A program made the position numbers and the translations under genes. The notes beneath the pieces are model-generated. The model was not told the DNA's origin. It ran no database searches and saw only the letters and a program-made list of their open reading frames with translations. DNA of 64,000 nt from Dolichospermum sp. FACHB-1091 (lineage in GTDB: Bacteria > Cyanobacteriota > Cyanobacteriia > Cyanobacteriales > Nostocaceae): NCBI RefSeq assembly GCF_014697585.1, contig NZ_JACJSB010000008.1:62001-126000 (forward strand). The letters are read 5' to 3'. This document shows, piece by piece, positions 25,882 to 35,960 of this stretch. Within the stretch, counting starts at the first letter, position 1. Every line of letters begins with the position of its first letter.

Positions 25882-28800
25882 TTACACAGAACTTAATTGT
25901 TTTTCTGCCACTTTAGCCTCTGGACTGTCAGCTTCAGATGGTGGTACTAACTGCCAGAATTTGGGTAAATACTCCGGCCAATTAGCGATAATTTCTAAGG
26001 CTTTGGGTGAACCAGTTTTATCAGCGTGGGCTTTAATTAAATCATACAACTGTTTTTCACCCGCATCACTGGCAACCCGCTGGACCTTAACAATAGCATG
26101 ATTCACAAAATCTGGGAAATTACCGACTTCATCCAGGAAATAAGCCAAACCACCAGTCATTCCTGCACCAACGTTCCGGCCTGCTTTACCCAGGACGACA
26201 ATTACACCACCAGTCATGTACTCGCAGCAGTGATCACCAGCACCTTCAATCACGGCTGTACCCTTTGAGTTGCGTACAGCAAACCGTTCTCCAACCAAAC
26301 CATTAGCAAATAATCTACCACCAGTAGCACCATAAAGGCAAGTATTGCCGACAATGACGTTTTCCGCTGGGTTGTAAGTCGCATTTGCTGGGGGTTTAAT
26401 GATAATTTCCCCACCATTCATTCCCTTCCCTACATAGTCATTAGCTTCACCTTCTAAGCTTAAAATCACACCATCAAGATTAAAAGCACCGAAGCTTTGC
26501 CCGACACTGCCTTGAAACTTCAGGTTAATTTGCCCTTTAAAGCCGTTGTCACCATATTTTGAAGCAATCACCCCAGTTAATCGAGTCCCGACGGTTCTAT
26601 CGGTATTAACAACGGCGTAGGTTTTACTAACTATCCCTTGCTCCTGGATTCCTTGACAAATATCCCCATCAGCTAGTAATTGATCATCTAATACAGGTCC
26701 ATTACTATGAACTTTTTCATGTACTAACCAACTACGATTAGTTTTTGTATCTGGTAGCTTAGTTAAACAATCTAGGTTCAGATGGGTTTTATTGAGTTTC
26801 ACATCAGAGCGTACTGTTAATAAGTCAGCGCGACCAATTATCTCTGATAAGGAACGATATCCCAATTTAGCTAACAGACTTCGCACTTCCTCCGCAACGA
26901 AATAGAAGAAGTTGACAACGTTTTCGGGAACTCCTGTAAACCGCTTCCGCAGTTCCTCCTTCTGAGAAGCTACACCCACAGGACAGTTGTTAGTGTGGCA
27001 AATTCGCGCCATAATGCAGCCTTCCGCAATCATAGCTATCGAACCGAAACCAAACTCCTCAGCGCCCATTAAAGCCCCAATCAATACATCCCAACCACTT
27101 TTTAAACCACCATCTACACGCAAGATGACGCGATCGCGTAACCTGTGTTCCATTAAGACTCGATGTACTTCCGTTAAACCCAATTCCCAAGGAGTACCAG
27201 CGTGTTTAATAGAAGAAAGGGGTGATGCACCGGTACCGCCATCATGGCCTGAAATTTGGATAATATCAGCATTAGCCTTAGCTACACCCGCAGCAATTGT
27301 GCCAATACCGATTTCTGCGACTAATTTTACTGAAACTTGGGCTTTAGGGTTAATTTGGTGCAAATCAAAAATCAACTGTGCTAAGTCTTCAATAGAGTAA
27401 ATATCATGGTGGGGTGGTGGAGAAATCAAAGTTACACCGGGTTTAGAACGCCGTAACATGGCAATATAGGGACTAACCTTGGGTCCTGGTAACTGTCCAC
27501 CTTCTCCTGGTTTTGCACCTTGAGCGATTTTAATTTCAATTTGTTTAGCTGTGGCTAAATATTGGGGTGTAACGCCAAACCGACCTGACGCAACTTGTCT
27601 AATGGCACTTGCAGCAGTATCACCATTTCTTAACCCATGCAAATGGGGGAAAGTAGGAGATTTACCAGCAGTATCAACATCATTTAAAGCGTTGTAACGA
27701 ATCGGATCTTCTCCACCTTCACCAGAATTAGATTTACCACCAATGCGATTCATAGCGATCGCTAAAGTTTCATGTGCTTCTCGTGACAAAGCCCCTAAAG
27801 ACATCCCCCCGGTACAAAAACGCCGCACAATATCATTAACGGACTCTACTTCTGACAAAGGAATTGGTGTCCGTTCACTGTGGAAATCCAATAAATCACG
27901 CAGTGCTGTCACAGGCCGATTTTGCAGATGCTGTTTATACAGTTGATAATGGTCATATTGTTTACCATTAACTGCCTTATGTAGAGCCTTAGCCAACTCT
28001 GGGTTATTACTGTGATATTCTCCACTGGGACGGTATTGAACAAAACCTAAATTTTCTAACTTATTCGCTGTCAATTCTGGGAAAGCCTTGCGGTGGAAAG
28101 ATAACACTTCTTGAGCTAATTCACTCACACTTAAACCACCAATGCGGGAAGTTGTTCCCCGAAAACCCAATTCTAGTAAATCACGACCAATACCAATCGC
28201 TTCAAATATTTGTGCTGCTTGGTAGCTAGAAAGCAGAGAAATTCCCATTTTCGAGAGAATTTTCAACAAACCCGATTCTACAGCTTGGCGATAATTTTCT
28301 ATAGCTTTTTCCCAGGTCAAAGTAGCAATTTTACCCCTAGTCATAAACTGCTGGGTTTTAGGATCATCCCACCAAGCGCTGACAGTATCCAAAGCCATAT
28401 AGGGACAAATAGCACCCGCACCATAACCCAACAGACAAGCAAAATGATGGGTACTCCAACACTGGGCGGTATCCACAATTAAGGACGTTTTCATTCGCAA
28501 CCCAGCGCGAATCAAATAATGGTGAACCGCACCAATGGCTAATAACGGGGGAATATAAGTATATTCTGCGGCAATATCCATACCAGTGCGATCGCTTAAT
28601 ATCAATATCTTCGCACCAGCCCGTACAGACTCCGCCGCTTGTTTTTGCAAAGATTCCACAGCAGACTGCAAACCATCTGGTCCTGTAGATATGGGAAATA
28701 AAGTTGACAACTCAGCTGTGGCAAATCCTGACAGTTTAATTGCTTCTAATTCTGCTTGAGTGAGTACAGGCGATTCTAATTTGAGCTTACGAGCGTACTC

Positions 28801-30552
28801 TGGCTTAGGTTCTAATAAATTTCCCCTTTCCCCCAGTTCCACCGTCAAGGACATGACCAACTTCTCCCGCAAAGGGTCAATAGCTGGATTAGTCACTTGG
28901 GCAAAACGTTGTTTAAAATAGTCATACAGTAAATGGGGTTTGTCCGAAAGCACAGCCAATGGAGTATCGTCACCCATACAGAAAGTGGCTTCCGCACCAG
29001 TGCTGGCCATGGGGTGAATTACCATTTCCACATCTTCTAGAGTGTAGCCAAAAGCGGTTTGCTGTTGTAATAGGACTTGTGTATCAATTTTCCTGCTAGT
29101 CTGCCCATTGCCATTAGTTAGGCTATGATGTCCATTACCATTACCATTTGACTCACCCTTAACTAAGCGATTCAATTCTAAGCGATATTTTTGCAACCAT
29201 TCCCCGTAAGGATACTGTTTTGCAATACGTTGTTTAATCTCCCAATTTTTCAAGATTTCTTGGGTATTTAAATCTACCGCAATCATTTGTCCTGGTCCTA
29301 GTCTACCCTTTTCCAGAACATTTTCTTCTGGGAAATCTACAACTCCCGCTTCCGAAGCCACAACGATATAATCATCTTTGGTAATGACATAACGCGCAGG
29401 TCGTAAACCATTGCGGTCTAATGTCGCTCCTACCTTTTTCCCATCACTAAATACTAAAAGTGCTGGTCCATCCCATGCTTCTTGCAAACCGCTGTAATAT
29501 TCATAAAAGTCTACAATCTCTGGATATTCCGCTAAAGCAGGTTGATTTTTGTAGGCTTCGGGAACCATCATCATTAACCCTTCTAAAGGGCTACGTCCCG
29601 AACGTACCAGTAACTCTAATACATTGTCTAAAGTAGCAGAATCACTATTATCAGTGTTTACCAGTGGCTTGAGTTCATCAAAACGATCTTCCCAAATTGG
29701 ATGACTCAGAGTCGCTTCCCGTGCCATCATCCAATTAATATTCCCCAACAGGGTATTAATTTCTCCATTGTGACCTAATAACCGCATGGGTTGAGCTAAA
29801 GGCCATTTCGGCATGGTATTGGTACTAAAGCGGCGATGGTATACCGCAAATGATACTTTAAAAGCAGGATGCTTGAGATCCTCGTAAAAATCCCCCAATA
29901 CAGCCGAACGTACCATGCCTTTATAAACAATGGTGCGACTAGAGAAAGAACATACATAGAAGTCCTCAGAAATTCTCCTTCCCGCTTGCATAATGCGTTT
30001 ACTCGCAATATACAGTTCTCTTTCCAACTCATCACCGCTTTTATCAGCGCAAGAAATTATAACCTGTTCTATACGAGGTTGATTCTCTCTAGCTTGTACA
30101 CCTAACACCTCTGAACGCACCGGAACTACTCGCCAGCCCAGTACAGTCAATTTTTCCTCTGCTGCTATTTGCTCAAATGCGTTCTTAGCAATTTGGGCGG
30201 CTTTTGAGTCTTGGGGTAAAAATATCATTCCCACAGCCTTATGACTCACATCAGCAAAGTCAATTCCGTGACTGTTATCTTGTGCCAATAATTCCCAAGG
30301 AATTGCTGTCAGTATTCCCGCACCGTCACCAGAATCTTGGTCAGCGCTACAACCTCCCCTATGTTCCAAGCAAGTTAAAGCAGTTAAAGCCTTGTCCAAA
30401 ATTTCATGACTAGCTATATTCTGACGATGGGTAATAAACCCTACTCCACAAGCATCCCTTTCTTCTACTAACCACTTTTGTCCTAAATAAGTATCTTGAC
30501 AATTGATATCTGACATTGTAGTTTGCTGACCCTGACTTGATTGATGACTCAT
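25882..30552 (-). CDS. gltB: Glutamate synthase large subunit, probably ferredoxin-dependent (GlsF/GltS type)
   Basis: A 1556-residue enzyme making two glutamates from glutamine and 2-oxoglutarate. Domains in order: class II glutaminase with the catalytic Cys exposed after processing (ERDACGVGF, about residue 35), central domain, FMN barrel ([44 protein letters not shown]), the 3Fe-4S cysteines in [15 protein letters not shown], and the C-terminal beta-helix ([25 protein letters not shown]). No small subunit (gltD) is adjacent, and the length suits the ferredoxin enzyme of cyanobacteria and chloroplasts. A second ATG 36 bases inside (MSDINC) is an alternative start. Key to nitrogen assimilation in the GS-GOGAT cycle. 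Confidence 0.95.
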   Translation of the reverse strand: MSHQSSQGQQTTMSDINCQDTYLGQKWLVEERDACGVGFITHRQNIASHEILDKALTALTCLEHRGGCSADQDSGDGAGILTAIPWELLAQDNSHGIDFADVSHKAVGMIFLPQDSKAAQIAKNAFEQIAAEEKLTVLGWRVVPVRSEVLGVQARENQPRIEQVIISCADKSGDELERELYIASKRIMQAGRRISEDFYVCSFSSRTIVYKGMVRSAVLGDFYEDLKHPAFKVSFAVYHRRFSTNTMPKWPLAQPMRLLGHNGEINTLLGNINWMMAREATLSHPIWEDRFDELKPLVNTDNSDSATLDNVLELLVRSGRSPLEGLMMMVPEAYKNQPALAEYPEIVDFYEYYSGLQEAWDGPALLVFSDGKKVGATLDRNGLRPARYVITKDDYIVVASEAGVVDFPEENVLEKGRLGPGQMIAVDLNTQEILKNWEIKQRIAKQYPYGEWLQKYRLELNRLVKGESNGNGNGHHSLTNGNGQTSRKIDTQVLLQQQTAFGYTLEDVEMVIHPMASTGAEATFCMGDDTPLAVLSDKPHLLYDYFKQRFAQVTNPAIDPLREKLVMSLTVELGERGNLLEPKPEYARKLKLESPVLTQAELEAIKLSGFATAELSTLFPISTGPDGLQSAVESLQKQAAESVRAGAKILILSDRTGMDIAAEYTYIPPLLAIGAVHHYLIRAGLRMKTSLIVDTAQCWSTHHFACLLGYGAGAICPYMALDTVSAWWDDPKTQQFMTRGKIATLTWEKAIENYRQAVESGLLKILSKMGISLLSSYQAAQIFEAIGIGRDLLELGFRGTTSRIGGLSVSELAQEVLSFHRKAFPELTANKLENLGFVQYRPSGEYHSNNPELAKALHKAVNGKQYDHYQLYKQHLQNRPVTALRDLLDFHSERTPIPLSEVESVNDIVRRFCTGGMSLGALSREAHETLAIAMNRIGGKSNSGEGGEDPIRYNALNDVDTAGKSPTFPHLHGLRNGDTAASAIRQVASGRFGVTPQYLATAKQIEIKIAQGAKPGEGGQLPGPKVSPYIAMLRRSKPGVTLISPPPHHDIYSIEDLAQLIFDLHQINPKAQVSVKLVAEIGIGTIAAGVAKANADIIQISGHDGGTGASPLSSIKHAGTPWELGLTEVHRVLMEHRLRDRVILRVDGGLKSGWDVLIGALMGAEEFGFGSIAMIAEGCIMARICHTNNCPVGVASQKEELRKRFTGVPENVVNFFYFVAEEVRSLLAKLGYRSLSEIIGRADLLTVRSDVKLNKTHLNLDCLTKLPDTKTNRSWLVHEKVHSNGPVLDDQLLADGDICQGIQEQGIVSKTYAVVNTDRTVGTRLTGVIASKYGDNGFKGQINLKFQGSVGQSFGAFNLDGVILSLEGEANDYVGKGMNGGEIIIKPPANATYNPAENVIVGNTCLYGATGGRLFANGLVGERFAVRNSKGTAVIEGAGDHCCEYMTGGVIVVLGKAGRNVGAGMTGGLAYFLDEVGNFPDFVNHAIVKVQRVASDAGEKQLYDLIKAHADKTGSPKALEIIANWPEYLPKFWQLVPPSEADSPEAKVAEKQLSSV

Positions 30553-31013
30553 ACTTTATTCCTGAAATGTTGAGGTACAGACGTTGTTACTACTGCTATA
30601 GGGAAATTTTCTCATTTATTGGCACTCGATAAAAATACATAATTACCAAAATTTAGGGATAACAATTTTAGCCTTAGCTTGACATTTAGCCAAAGCTGTG
30701 TTACCAGTGCCTACTCTATTTTTTATTTGTTTATGCACTCTAAAAAAAATTACCCTAATCTAAAATTTTAGAGCTGTGGGAATTTTAGATTTAATCTCCA
30801 AGACTATGATGATAGTCTCCAAGCAGTGTGTATTATTTAAAGCAGTTATCGCTAGTATTTTTAGTGTGACAACTGTTTGCTACTCTTGATAAGAGACAAA
30901 AACCCAATATACATACTATCATGATTATTTCTAAAAAAGGTAATTATTTTTTTAATTTTCTGATAAATTTTCGTTAGGCTGGTTTTTGCATAATAACTTT
31001 ATCAAAAAACACA
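30553..31013. other. Divergent 461-base spacer between glutamate synthase and glycosidase genes
   Basis: No gene seen. It must hold the promoters of both divergent genes. I looked for an NtcA box (GTAN8TAC) for the glutamate synthase gene and found only an over-spaced variant near 30575, so I do not call one. The rest is AT-rich. Confidence 0.5.
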
Positions 31014-32876
31014 ATGATCTGGAAAATGCTCAATTCTCTGTCACCACTGCTGTCAGCGGGACTATGTTTAACTGCTAATTATGGCGTACTCGCCCAAAAC
31101 GTTCCTAGTATACCAAATTCCGTTCCCAGTGCTGTTAGCGCTGGTAATCAAATTACTATAAATGGCCGAACCTTACCAGGAGCATGGTTACAACCCACAG
31201 GAAATCAAACTTATATCAGTGATGGCGCAGTTAAGCAATTGATGGGTATAGACTTACTCAGTAGTAACAATCATGGTAAACAGCCAATACAGTGGTTTTC
31301 TGGCTTAACCAATCCCATAACTCTTAATACTAAAATAAGCGGTGGGTATCGCTATTTAGATATAAGTAAATTAGCTCAAACAGCAAAATGGCAAATTAAA
31401 ACTAATGGTAACACATTAGGAATTGCTACTCCTCCTTCTCAACTGAAAAATATTCGTCTTGGTAAACAACCAAAAGGGGATCGGATTGTACTAGACTTAG
31501 ATAACCCAACTTTTTGGCAAATTAGACAAGAGTTACCAGTCAAAAAAGTAGTAGATCCTGATGAAATTATCCCCAAATCTACCACACCAGCCAACCGCGA
31601 ATGGACTGTCACTTTAGATACTATTGCTGATGCGGCTTTACTCGCAGTTTATAACCCTAAACCACCCATAGCACAAAGCACAGAATCACCCATTCAAAAA
31701 ATAGAAATTGTCAATAATCAAACAATTATCAATTTGAGTATTCCCTTCGGACAATCTGTACAAATTAGCACTCTCTCCCAACCAAATCGCCTAGTAATTG
31801 ATATTCAACCTGATGCAATGGTCGAAAGAAATATTACCTGGGCGCAGGGGTTACAATGGCGACAGCGGCTAGTAACTTTAGGAACAGACCGCTTTCCTGT
31901 GGTTTGGTTAGATATTAATCCTCGCACAGTAGGATTAAGCATTAAACCTATATTAACTAACGTGCAAACATTAACTGGTACTGCCCCTTTAATCCAAACT
32001 GCTCAAAATTACTTAGCCGTAGCGGCAATAAATGGTGGTTATTTTAACCGCAATAATAAATTGCCATTGGGGGCAATTAGGCGAGATAATCAATGGATAT
32101 CAGGACCAATTCTGAACCGGGGAGCAATAGCTTGGAATAATAAAGGACAATTCTATTTTGGTCGCCTCACCCTCACAGAAACCCTAACCAGCAACAATAA
32201 TCAAAATTTACCTATTATTTTACTCAATACTGGCTATGTTCAAAATGGTATTTCCCGTTACACATCTTTATGGGGAGATACTTATACACCCTTAACTGAG
32301 AATGAAAATATAATTGTCGTGGAAAACAATCAAGTAACTAATCAATTACCAGGGGTGAAAACTGGTATAAATGCTATTCCTATTCCCAAAAATGGTTATC
32401 TCCTGATTTTTCGTAATCAGACACCACAATTACCCATTGGTACAAAAATTAACATTACCAACACCACCAGCACACCAGAATTTAGTCGTTATCCCCATAT
32501 TATCGGTGCAGGACCCCTATTACTAGAAAATGGGCAAATAGTCCTCGACGGAGAAGCGGAGAAATTCGGTTCTGCTTTTATGAAAAGTCAAGCAGTTCGT
32601 AGCAGTATTTGTACCCTTAAAACAGGCAACTTAATCATTGCTGCCGTACATAATCGCGCTGGTGGTGGAGGTCCAACCTTAGAAGAACAAGCCAAACTAA
32701 TGCAGACAATGGGTTGTATCAACGCTTTAAATTTAGACGGTGGTAGTTCTACCAGTCTTTATTTAGGTGGTCAATTGCTGGATCGTTCTCCTAATACAGC
32801 AGCCCGTGTTCACAACGGTATTGGAATTTTCCTAGAATCAAAGTCAGGACTTACCCAAAACACAAAAAAGAAGTAA
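31014..32876 (+). CDS. Secreted phosphodiester glycosidase (NAGPA/DUF2233 family)
   Basis: A 620-residue exported protein. The N-terminus (MIWKMLNSLSPLLSAGLCLT ... VLAQ) is a signal peptide. Residues ~40-290 hold a copper-amine-oxidase-like/AMIN-like beta region (LKNIRLGKQPKGDRIVLDLDNP). The C-terminal ~300 residues are the NAGPA domain: VAAINGGYFNRNNKLPLGAIRRDNQW, PHIIGAGPLLLENGQ, AVRSSICTLKTGNL, NLDGGSSTSLYLGG. The family cleaves GlcNAc-1-phosphodiester-type bonds in vertebrates; in bacteria the substrate is unknown and probably a cell-wall phosphodiester glycan. It stands alone. Confidence 0.88.
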   Translation: MIWKMLNSLSPLLSAGLCLTANYGVLAQNVPSIPNSVPSAVSAGNQITINGRTLPGAWLQPTGNQTYISDGAVKQLMGIDLLSSNNHGKQPIQWFSGLTNPITLNTKISGGYRYLDISKLAQTAKWQIKTNGNTLGIATPPSQLKNIRLGKQPKGDRIVLDLDNPTFWQIRQELPVKKVVDPDEIIPKSTTPANREWTVTLDTIADAALLAVYNPKPPIAQSTESPIQKIEIVNNQTIINLSIPFGQSVQISTLSQPNRLVIDIQPDAMVERNITWAQGLQWRQRLVTLGTDRFPVVWLDINPRTVGLSIKPILTNVQTLTGTAPLIQTAQNYLAVAAINGGYFNRNNKLPLGAIRRDNQWISGPILNRGAIAWNNKGQFYFGRLTLTETLTSNNNQNLPIILLNTGYVQNGISRYTSLWGDTYTPLTENENIIVVENNQVTNQLPGVKTGINAIPIPKNGYLLIFRNQTPQLPIGTKINITNTTSTPEFSRYPHIIGAGPLLLENGQIVLDGEAEKFGSAFMKSQAVRSSICTLKTGNLIIAAVHNRAGGGGPTLEEQAKLMQTMGCINALNLDGGSSTSLYLGGQLLDRSPNTAARVHNGIGIFLESKSGLTQNTKKK

Positions 32877-32877
32877 G

Positions 32878-33180
32878 TAGGGCTTGCTGAAAAAGTTGTC
32901 TGTGAGGGGAGGGAACTCTTAACTGGGAACAGGGAACTCTTAACTGGGAACAGGGAACAGGGAACAGGGAACAGGGAACAGGGAACAGGGAACAGGGAAC
33001 AGTTTTAACTGTCTGGATATCCTCAATTTTCCAAATCCGACAAAGAAAAATGCACCTATTTTAAGACACCATTAGCCAAAACCTGGCACTTTTTTGTGGT
33101 AAAAATCCGCGAAACCCTTTATTAATAAATGGTTTTAGGTTTATATGGCTAACGCCACGCTACGCTATCAGCAAGCCCTA
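32878..33180. mobile_element. MITE-like element with TAGGGCTTGCTGA inverted ends
   Basis: 13-bp perfect inverted ends: TAGGGCTTGCTGA at 32878-32890 and its complement at 33168-33180. No ORF lies inside, so it is a non-autonomous element or IS relic. A heptamer array (32910-33001) sits within it. The element begins two bases after the glycosidase stop codon. I could not settle a target duplication. Confidence 0.6.
32910..33001 (+). repeat. GGGAACA heptamer array
   Basis: Two 21-bp-type units (gggaactcttaactgggaaca) followed by about eight tandem GGGAACA units. It lies inside the MITE-like element. The 21-bp unit recurs in the opposite orientation at 34259-34380. Confidence 0.85.
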
Positions 33181-33415
33181 AGTAGATGAACGGAAAATAT
33201 CTTGAAACCTTCAAAGAAGTCGGCGATCTTATTCACATCTTATCCTAAGTCGTGTTTTTGATAAAGATTTTATGTAGACAATTAGTTTGAACATTCTCAT
33301 TTTACCAGCTAGTGTTGACTTTTGCTATCTTAATCAAAGTGGCCGAATTTCGCCCCCTTTATCATCAACTGTTAAAGCTAAAAACGGGTTTATTATGTCT
33401 CCAAATGAGGTAATT

Positions 33416-33832
33416 ATGGCTAAATTATCAGAAACTGTCCCCACGAATACACTGACTTTACAACCAACAATTAATTCTAGAGGCATTGCTGCGGGTGAAT
33501 TACGTCCTTGGGGGTCTTTCACAGTCTTGGAAGAGGGTCGCGGATATAAAATTAAGCGTATTGAAGTCAAACCAGGTCATCGCCTGAGTTTACAAATGCA
33601 CCACCACCGTAGTGAACACTGGATAGTTGTTTCAGGTACAGCCAAAGTAGTTTGTGGCGATCACGAGATATTATTAAGCAATAATCAATCAACCTATGTT
33701 CCCCAATGTACAACTCATCGCTTAGAAAATCCCGGCGTGATTCCCTTGATTTTGATTGAAGTCCAAAATGGCGAATATTTAGGAGAAGATGATATTATTC
33801 GCTATCAAGATGACTATGCACGTGAAAAATAG
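33416..33832 (+). CDS. Cupin of the mannose-6-phosphate isomerase/GMP type II family
   Basis: I choose ATG 33416 (MAKLSETVPTN) because GAGG at 33407-33410 lies five bases ahead of it. The upstream in-frame extension (TTG 33287; ATG 33395) has no family character. The 138-residue product is the free-standing C-terminal domain of bifunctional ManC/AlgA enzymes: RPWGSFTVLEEGRGYKIKRIEVKPGHRLSLQMHHHRSEHW (metal-binding His cluster and Glu), GTAKVV, then STYVPQCTTHRLENPG. It probably isomerises mannose-6-phosphate or a related sugar phosphate, feeding GDP-mannose or polysaccharide synthesis. Confidence 0.85.
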   Translation: MAKLSETVPTNTLTLQPTINSRGIAAGELRPWGSFTVLEEGRGYKIKRIEVKPGHRLSLQMHHHRSEHWIVVSGTAKVVCGDHEILLSNNQSTYVPQCTTHRLENPGVIPLILIEVQNGEYLGEDDIIRYQDDYAREK

Positions 33833-33900
33833 ACAATAGATACAAGGGAATAGACAGGGGAGATTTTTTTCTTTTTGATCACTGACCAATAAAAAATTCC

Positions 33901-34224
33901 ATGATCAATTTAAGTTCAGCAGCCATTAATGAAATCAGGCGCTTAAAATCCAAACAACCAGCAAATATTTTATTTCGTTTGCGGGTGAAATCTGGTGGCT
34001 GTGCTGACTGGTTTTACGATTTAGGTTTTGATACAACTGTACAAGCCACAGACCAGATGGTAGAGTTTGATGATATTCGTCTAGTCATAGACCCAGGAAG
34101 CCTAAATTACATTCATGGCTTGTCACTAGATTACGCAGAAGATTTGATGGGTGGTGGTTTTCGCTTTGATAACCCCCAAGCAACATCCAGATGTAGTTGT
34201 GGTAATTCTTTCTCTATTGGTTAG
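33901..34224 (+). CDS. IscA/HesB-type iron-sulfur cluster assembly protein
   Basis: A 107-residue A-type carrier. It has one cysteine in the mid-loop (KSGGCADWFYDL, about residue 35) and the C-terminal pair in SRCSCGNSFSI; these three cysteines bind a 2Fe-2S cluster or iron during cluster delivery. The core LDYAEDLMGGGFRFDNP is usual for the family. It stands 68 bases after the cupin gene and is followed by a heptamer array and then the str operon promoter, so it is likely the end of its own transcript. Confidence 0.9.
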   Translation: MINLSSAAINEIRRLKSKQPANILFRLRVKSGGCADWFYDLGFDTTVQATDQMVEFDDIRLVIDPGSLNYIHGLSLDYAEDLMGGGFRFDNPQATSRCSCGNSFSIG

Positions 34225-34258
34225 TTGTCAGTTGTCCGTTGTCAGTAGTTAAGAATTA

Positions 34259-34380
34259 CCTGTTCCCTGTAACCTGTTCCCTGTAACCTGTTCCCTGTTC
34301 CCAGTTAAGAGTTCCCTGTTCCCAGTTAAGAGTTCCCTGTTCCCAGTTAAGAGTTCCCTGTTCCCAGTTAAGAGTTCCCT
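34259..34380 (-). repeat. Heptamer / 21-bp repeat array upstream of rpsL
   Basis: It begins as CTGTAAC/CTGTTCC heptamers, then has about four tandem 21-bp units (ttcccagttaagagttccctg). It is the same family as 32910-33001 in the opposite orientation, and ends ten bases before the rpsL -35 box. Confidence 0.85.
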
Positions 34381-34390
34381 TCCAAAATAA

Positions 34391-34420
34391 TTGACATAAA
34401 ATCAGAAAAAATGATATAAT
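34391..34420 (+). promoter_or_regulatory. Consensus sigma-70-type promoter of the str operon
   Basis: TTGACA at 34391-34396 and TATAAT at 34415-34420, both perfect, with an 18-bp spacer. Transcription would start near 34427, giving a leader of about 45 bases to the rpsL ATG at 34471. Confidence 0.8.
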
Positions 34421-34470
34421 CAGGATTTGTTAAAACTTAGATCATAAAGCAGCTTCACGCGCTGTAACTC

Positions 34471-34854
34471 ATGCCAACAATACAGCAGCTAATCCGTAGT
34501 GAGCGCGAACTAGCGCGTCAGAAAACCAAGTCCCCTGCTCTGAAAGAATGTCCTCAACGTCGAGGCGTTTGCACCAGAGTATACACAACAACACCGAAAA
34601 AACCCAACTCAGCACTCCGCAAGGTAGCAAGGGTAAGGCTTACCTCTGGATTTGAAGTCACAGCTTACATCCCAGGTATCGGTCATAACTTACAAGAACA
34701 CTCCGTAGTTATGATTCGCGGTGGTCGGGTGAAAGACTTGCCCGGAGTTAGATACCATATTATCCGTGGTACATTAGATACAGCCGGAGTTAAAGACAGG
34801 AAACAAGGCCGTTCCAAATATGGAACTAAACGCCAGAAAGCAGGGAAAAAATAG
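34471..34854 (+). CDS. rpsL: 30S ribosomal protein S12
   Basis: A 127-residue S12, full length. It shows the family-defining [31 protein letters not shown] and [26 protein letters not shown]; the lysines of these two loops are the known streptomycin-resistance positions and look wild type (TPKKPN). It is the first gene of rpsL-rpsG-fusA-tuf-rpsJ. The 322-base gap to rpsG is long but has no gene or clear terminator. Confidence 0.98.
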   Translation: MPTIQQLIRSERELARQKTKSPALKECPQRRGVCTRVYTTTPKKPNSALRKVARVRLTSGFEVTAYIPGIGHNLQEHSVVMIRGGRVKDLPGVRYHIIRGTLDTAGVKDRKQGRSKYGTKRQKAGKK

Positions 34855-35176
34855 GTAAGCGGCGGTTAATCGCGTCAAATACGGTTAATCGTCCTCACCA
34901 AAACTCTGTATCTGGCATAAACAGCAAGTTGCATGAGCTTCTGATAATAATCCTGTAAAAGATAACAGCACTTTCATCTAAATTTAAAAGTAGATTAAGT
35001 CGTCGTCTTCTGTGTCTGGTGACAGACAATAAAGTGAATTAATTCAGTCTCTTGACAACTGATAGAGCCATAAGCAAAAAATCAGGAAAATGAAGCGGCT
35101 GATAAAACCGCTTTTAGTCCCCTGTGTTCTGATAACATATAATTTCGTTGCCAAATTCCCTATTCAAGGATGAAGT
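34855..35176. other. rpsL-rpsG spacer, no gene seen
   Basis: 322 bases with no credible ORF, repeat or T-tailed hairpin. Internal promoters or leader structures are possible but I cannot identify one. Confidence 0.4.
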
Positions 35177-35647
35177 ATGTCTCGTCGTGGTGTTAGTCAA
35201 AGGCGGCCAGTGCCGCCGGACTCAGTGTACAATAGTCGCCTAATCAGTATGATGATGCGACGACTAATGCGTCATGGCAAAAAATCAATTGCCGCAAGAA
35301 TAGTTTATGACGCTTTGAAAACTATTGAAGAACGCACTGGTGGAAGTCCCTTAGAAACTTTTGAAAAAGCAGTGCGTAACGCTACACCGTTAGTAGAAGT
35401 AAAAGCTCGCCGAGTCGGTGGAGCAACCTACCAAGTACCAATGGAAGTGCGTACAGATAGGGGTACTACCCTAGCATTACGTTGGTTAGTACAGTATTCT
35501 CGTCAACGTCCAGGGAGAACTATGGCCGGAAGACTGGCGAATGAGTTAATGGACGCGGCGAATGAAACGGGAAGTGCTATTCGTAAGCGGGAAGAAACGC
35601 ATCGCATGGCAGAAGCAAACAAAGCATTTGCACACTATCGTTACTAA
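35177..35647 (+). CDS. rpsG: 30S ribosomal protein S7
   Basis: A 156-residue S7. It begins [20 protein letters not shown], with SKIV-type helix replaced by [19 protein letters not shown], then [12 protein letters not shown] and RALRWL-like [12 protein letters not shown], the 16S-binding surface. It nucleates the 3' domain of the small subunit. AAGGATGAAGT at 35165-35175 supplies the ribosome site. Length is normal. Confidence 0.98.
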   Translation: MSRRGVSQRRPVPPDSVYNSRLISMMMRRLMRHGKKSIAARIVYDALKTIEERTGGSPLETFEKAVRNATPLVEVKARRVGGATYQVPMEVRTDRGTTLALRWLVQYSRQRPGRTMAGRLANELMDAANETGSAIRKREETHRMAEANKAFAHYRY

Positions 35648-35957
35648 ACTAAGTAAAAAAGCGATATATCGTCCTTTACTGTTCGGTAATTCATATACAA
35701 TGTGAATTATCTGATAGCGGGGCGTGGCAAGTCCATAGTCTTTAATCAAACTATTACTGGCGCGAAAACCAAGCAATTATAGTGATAGTTTTTTCAGAGC
35801 AAAAAAGTGATATTGCGTTTGGCTAAAGCGTGAAAGCTTACTGAGGGATAACCGCTCCCATGCTCCCATTGAAGTAAGAAGTAAATGTCTAGCTTGGTCT
35901 AGGATTTATATAGCAGCAGTAATATACAAGATATCATGGCGACAACGATAGGAGGTA
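35648..35957. other. rpsG-fusA spacer, no gene seen
   Basis: 310 bases with a ctagcttggtctag near-palindrome at about 35889-35902 and AT-rich patches. It may hold an internal promoter for fusA-tuf. No ORF I would defend. Confidence 0.35.
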
Positions 35958-35960
35958 ATG

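Noticed and set aside
30553-31013. NtcA box for the glutamate synthase promoter
   Set aside because: The nearest GTA...TAC pair (near 30575) has the wrong spacing for GTAN8TAC.
33287-33415. TTG-started extension of the cupin protein
   Set aside because: No ribosome site and no family similarity; GAGG precedes ATG 33416.
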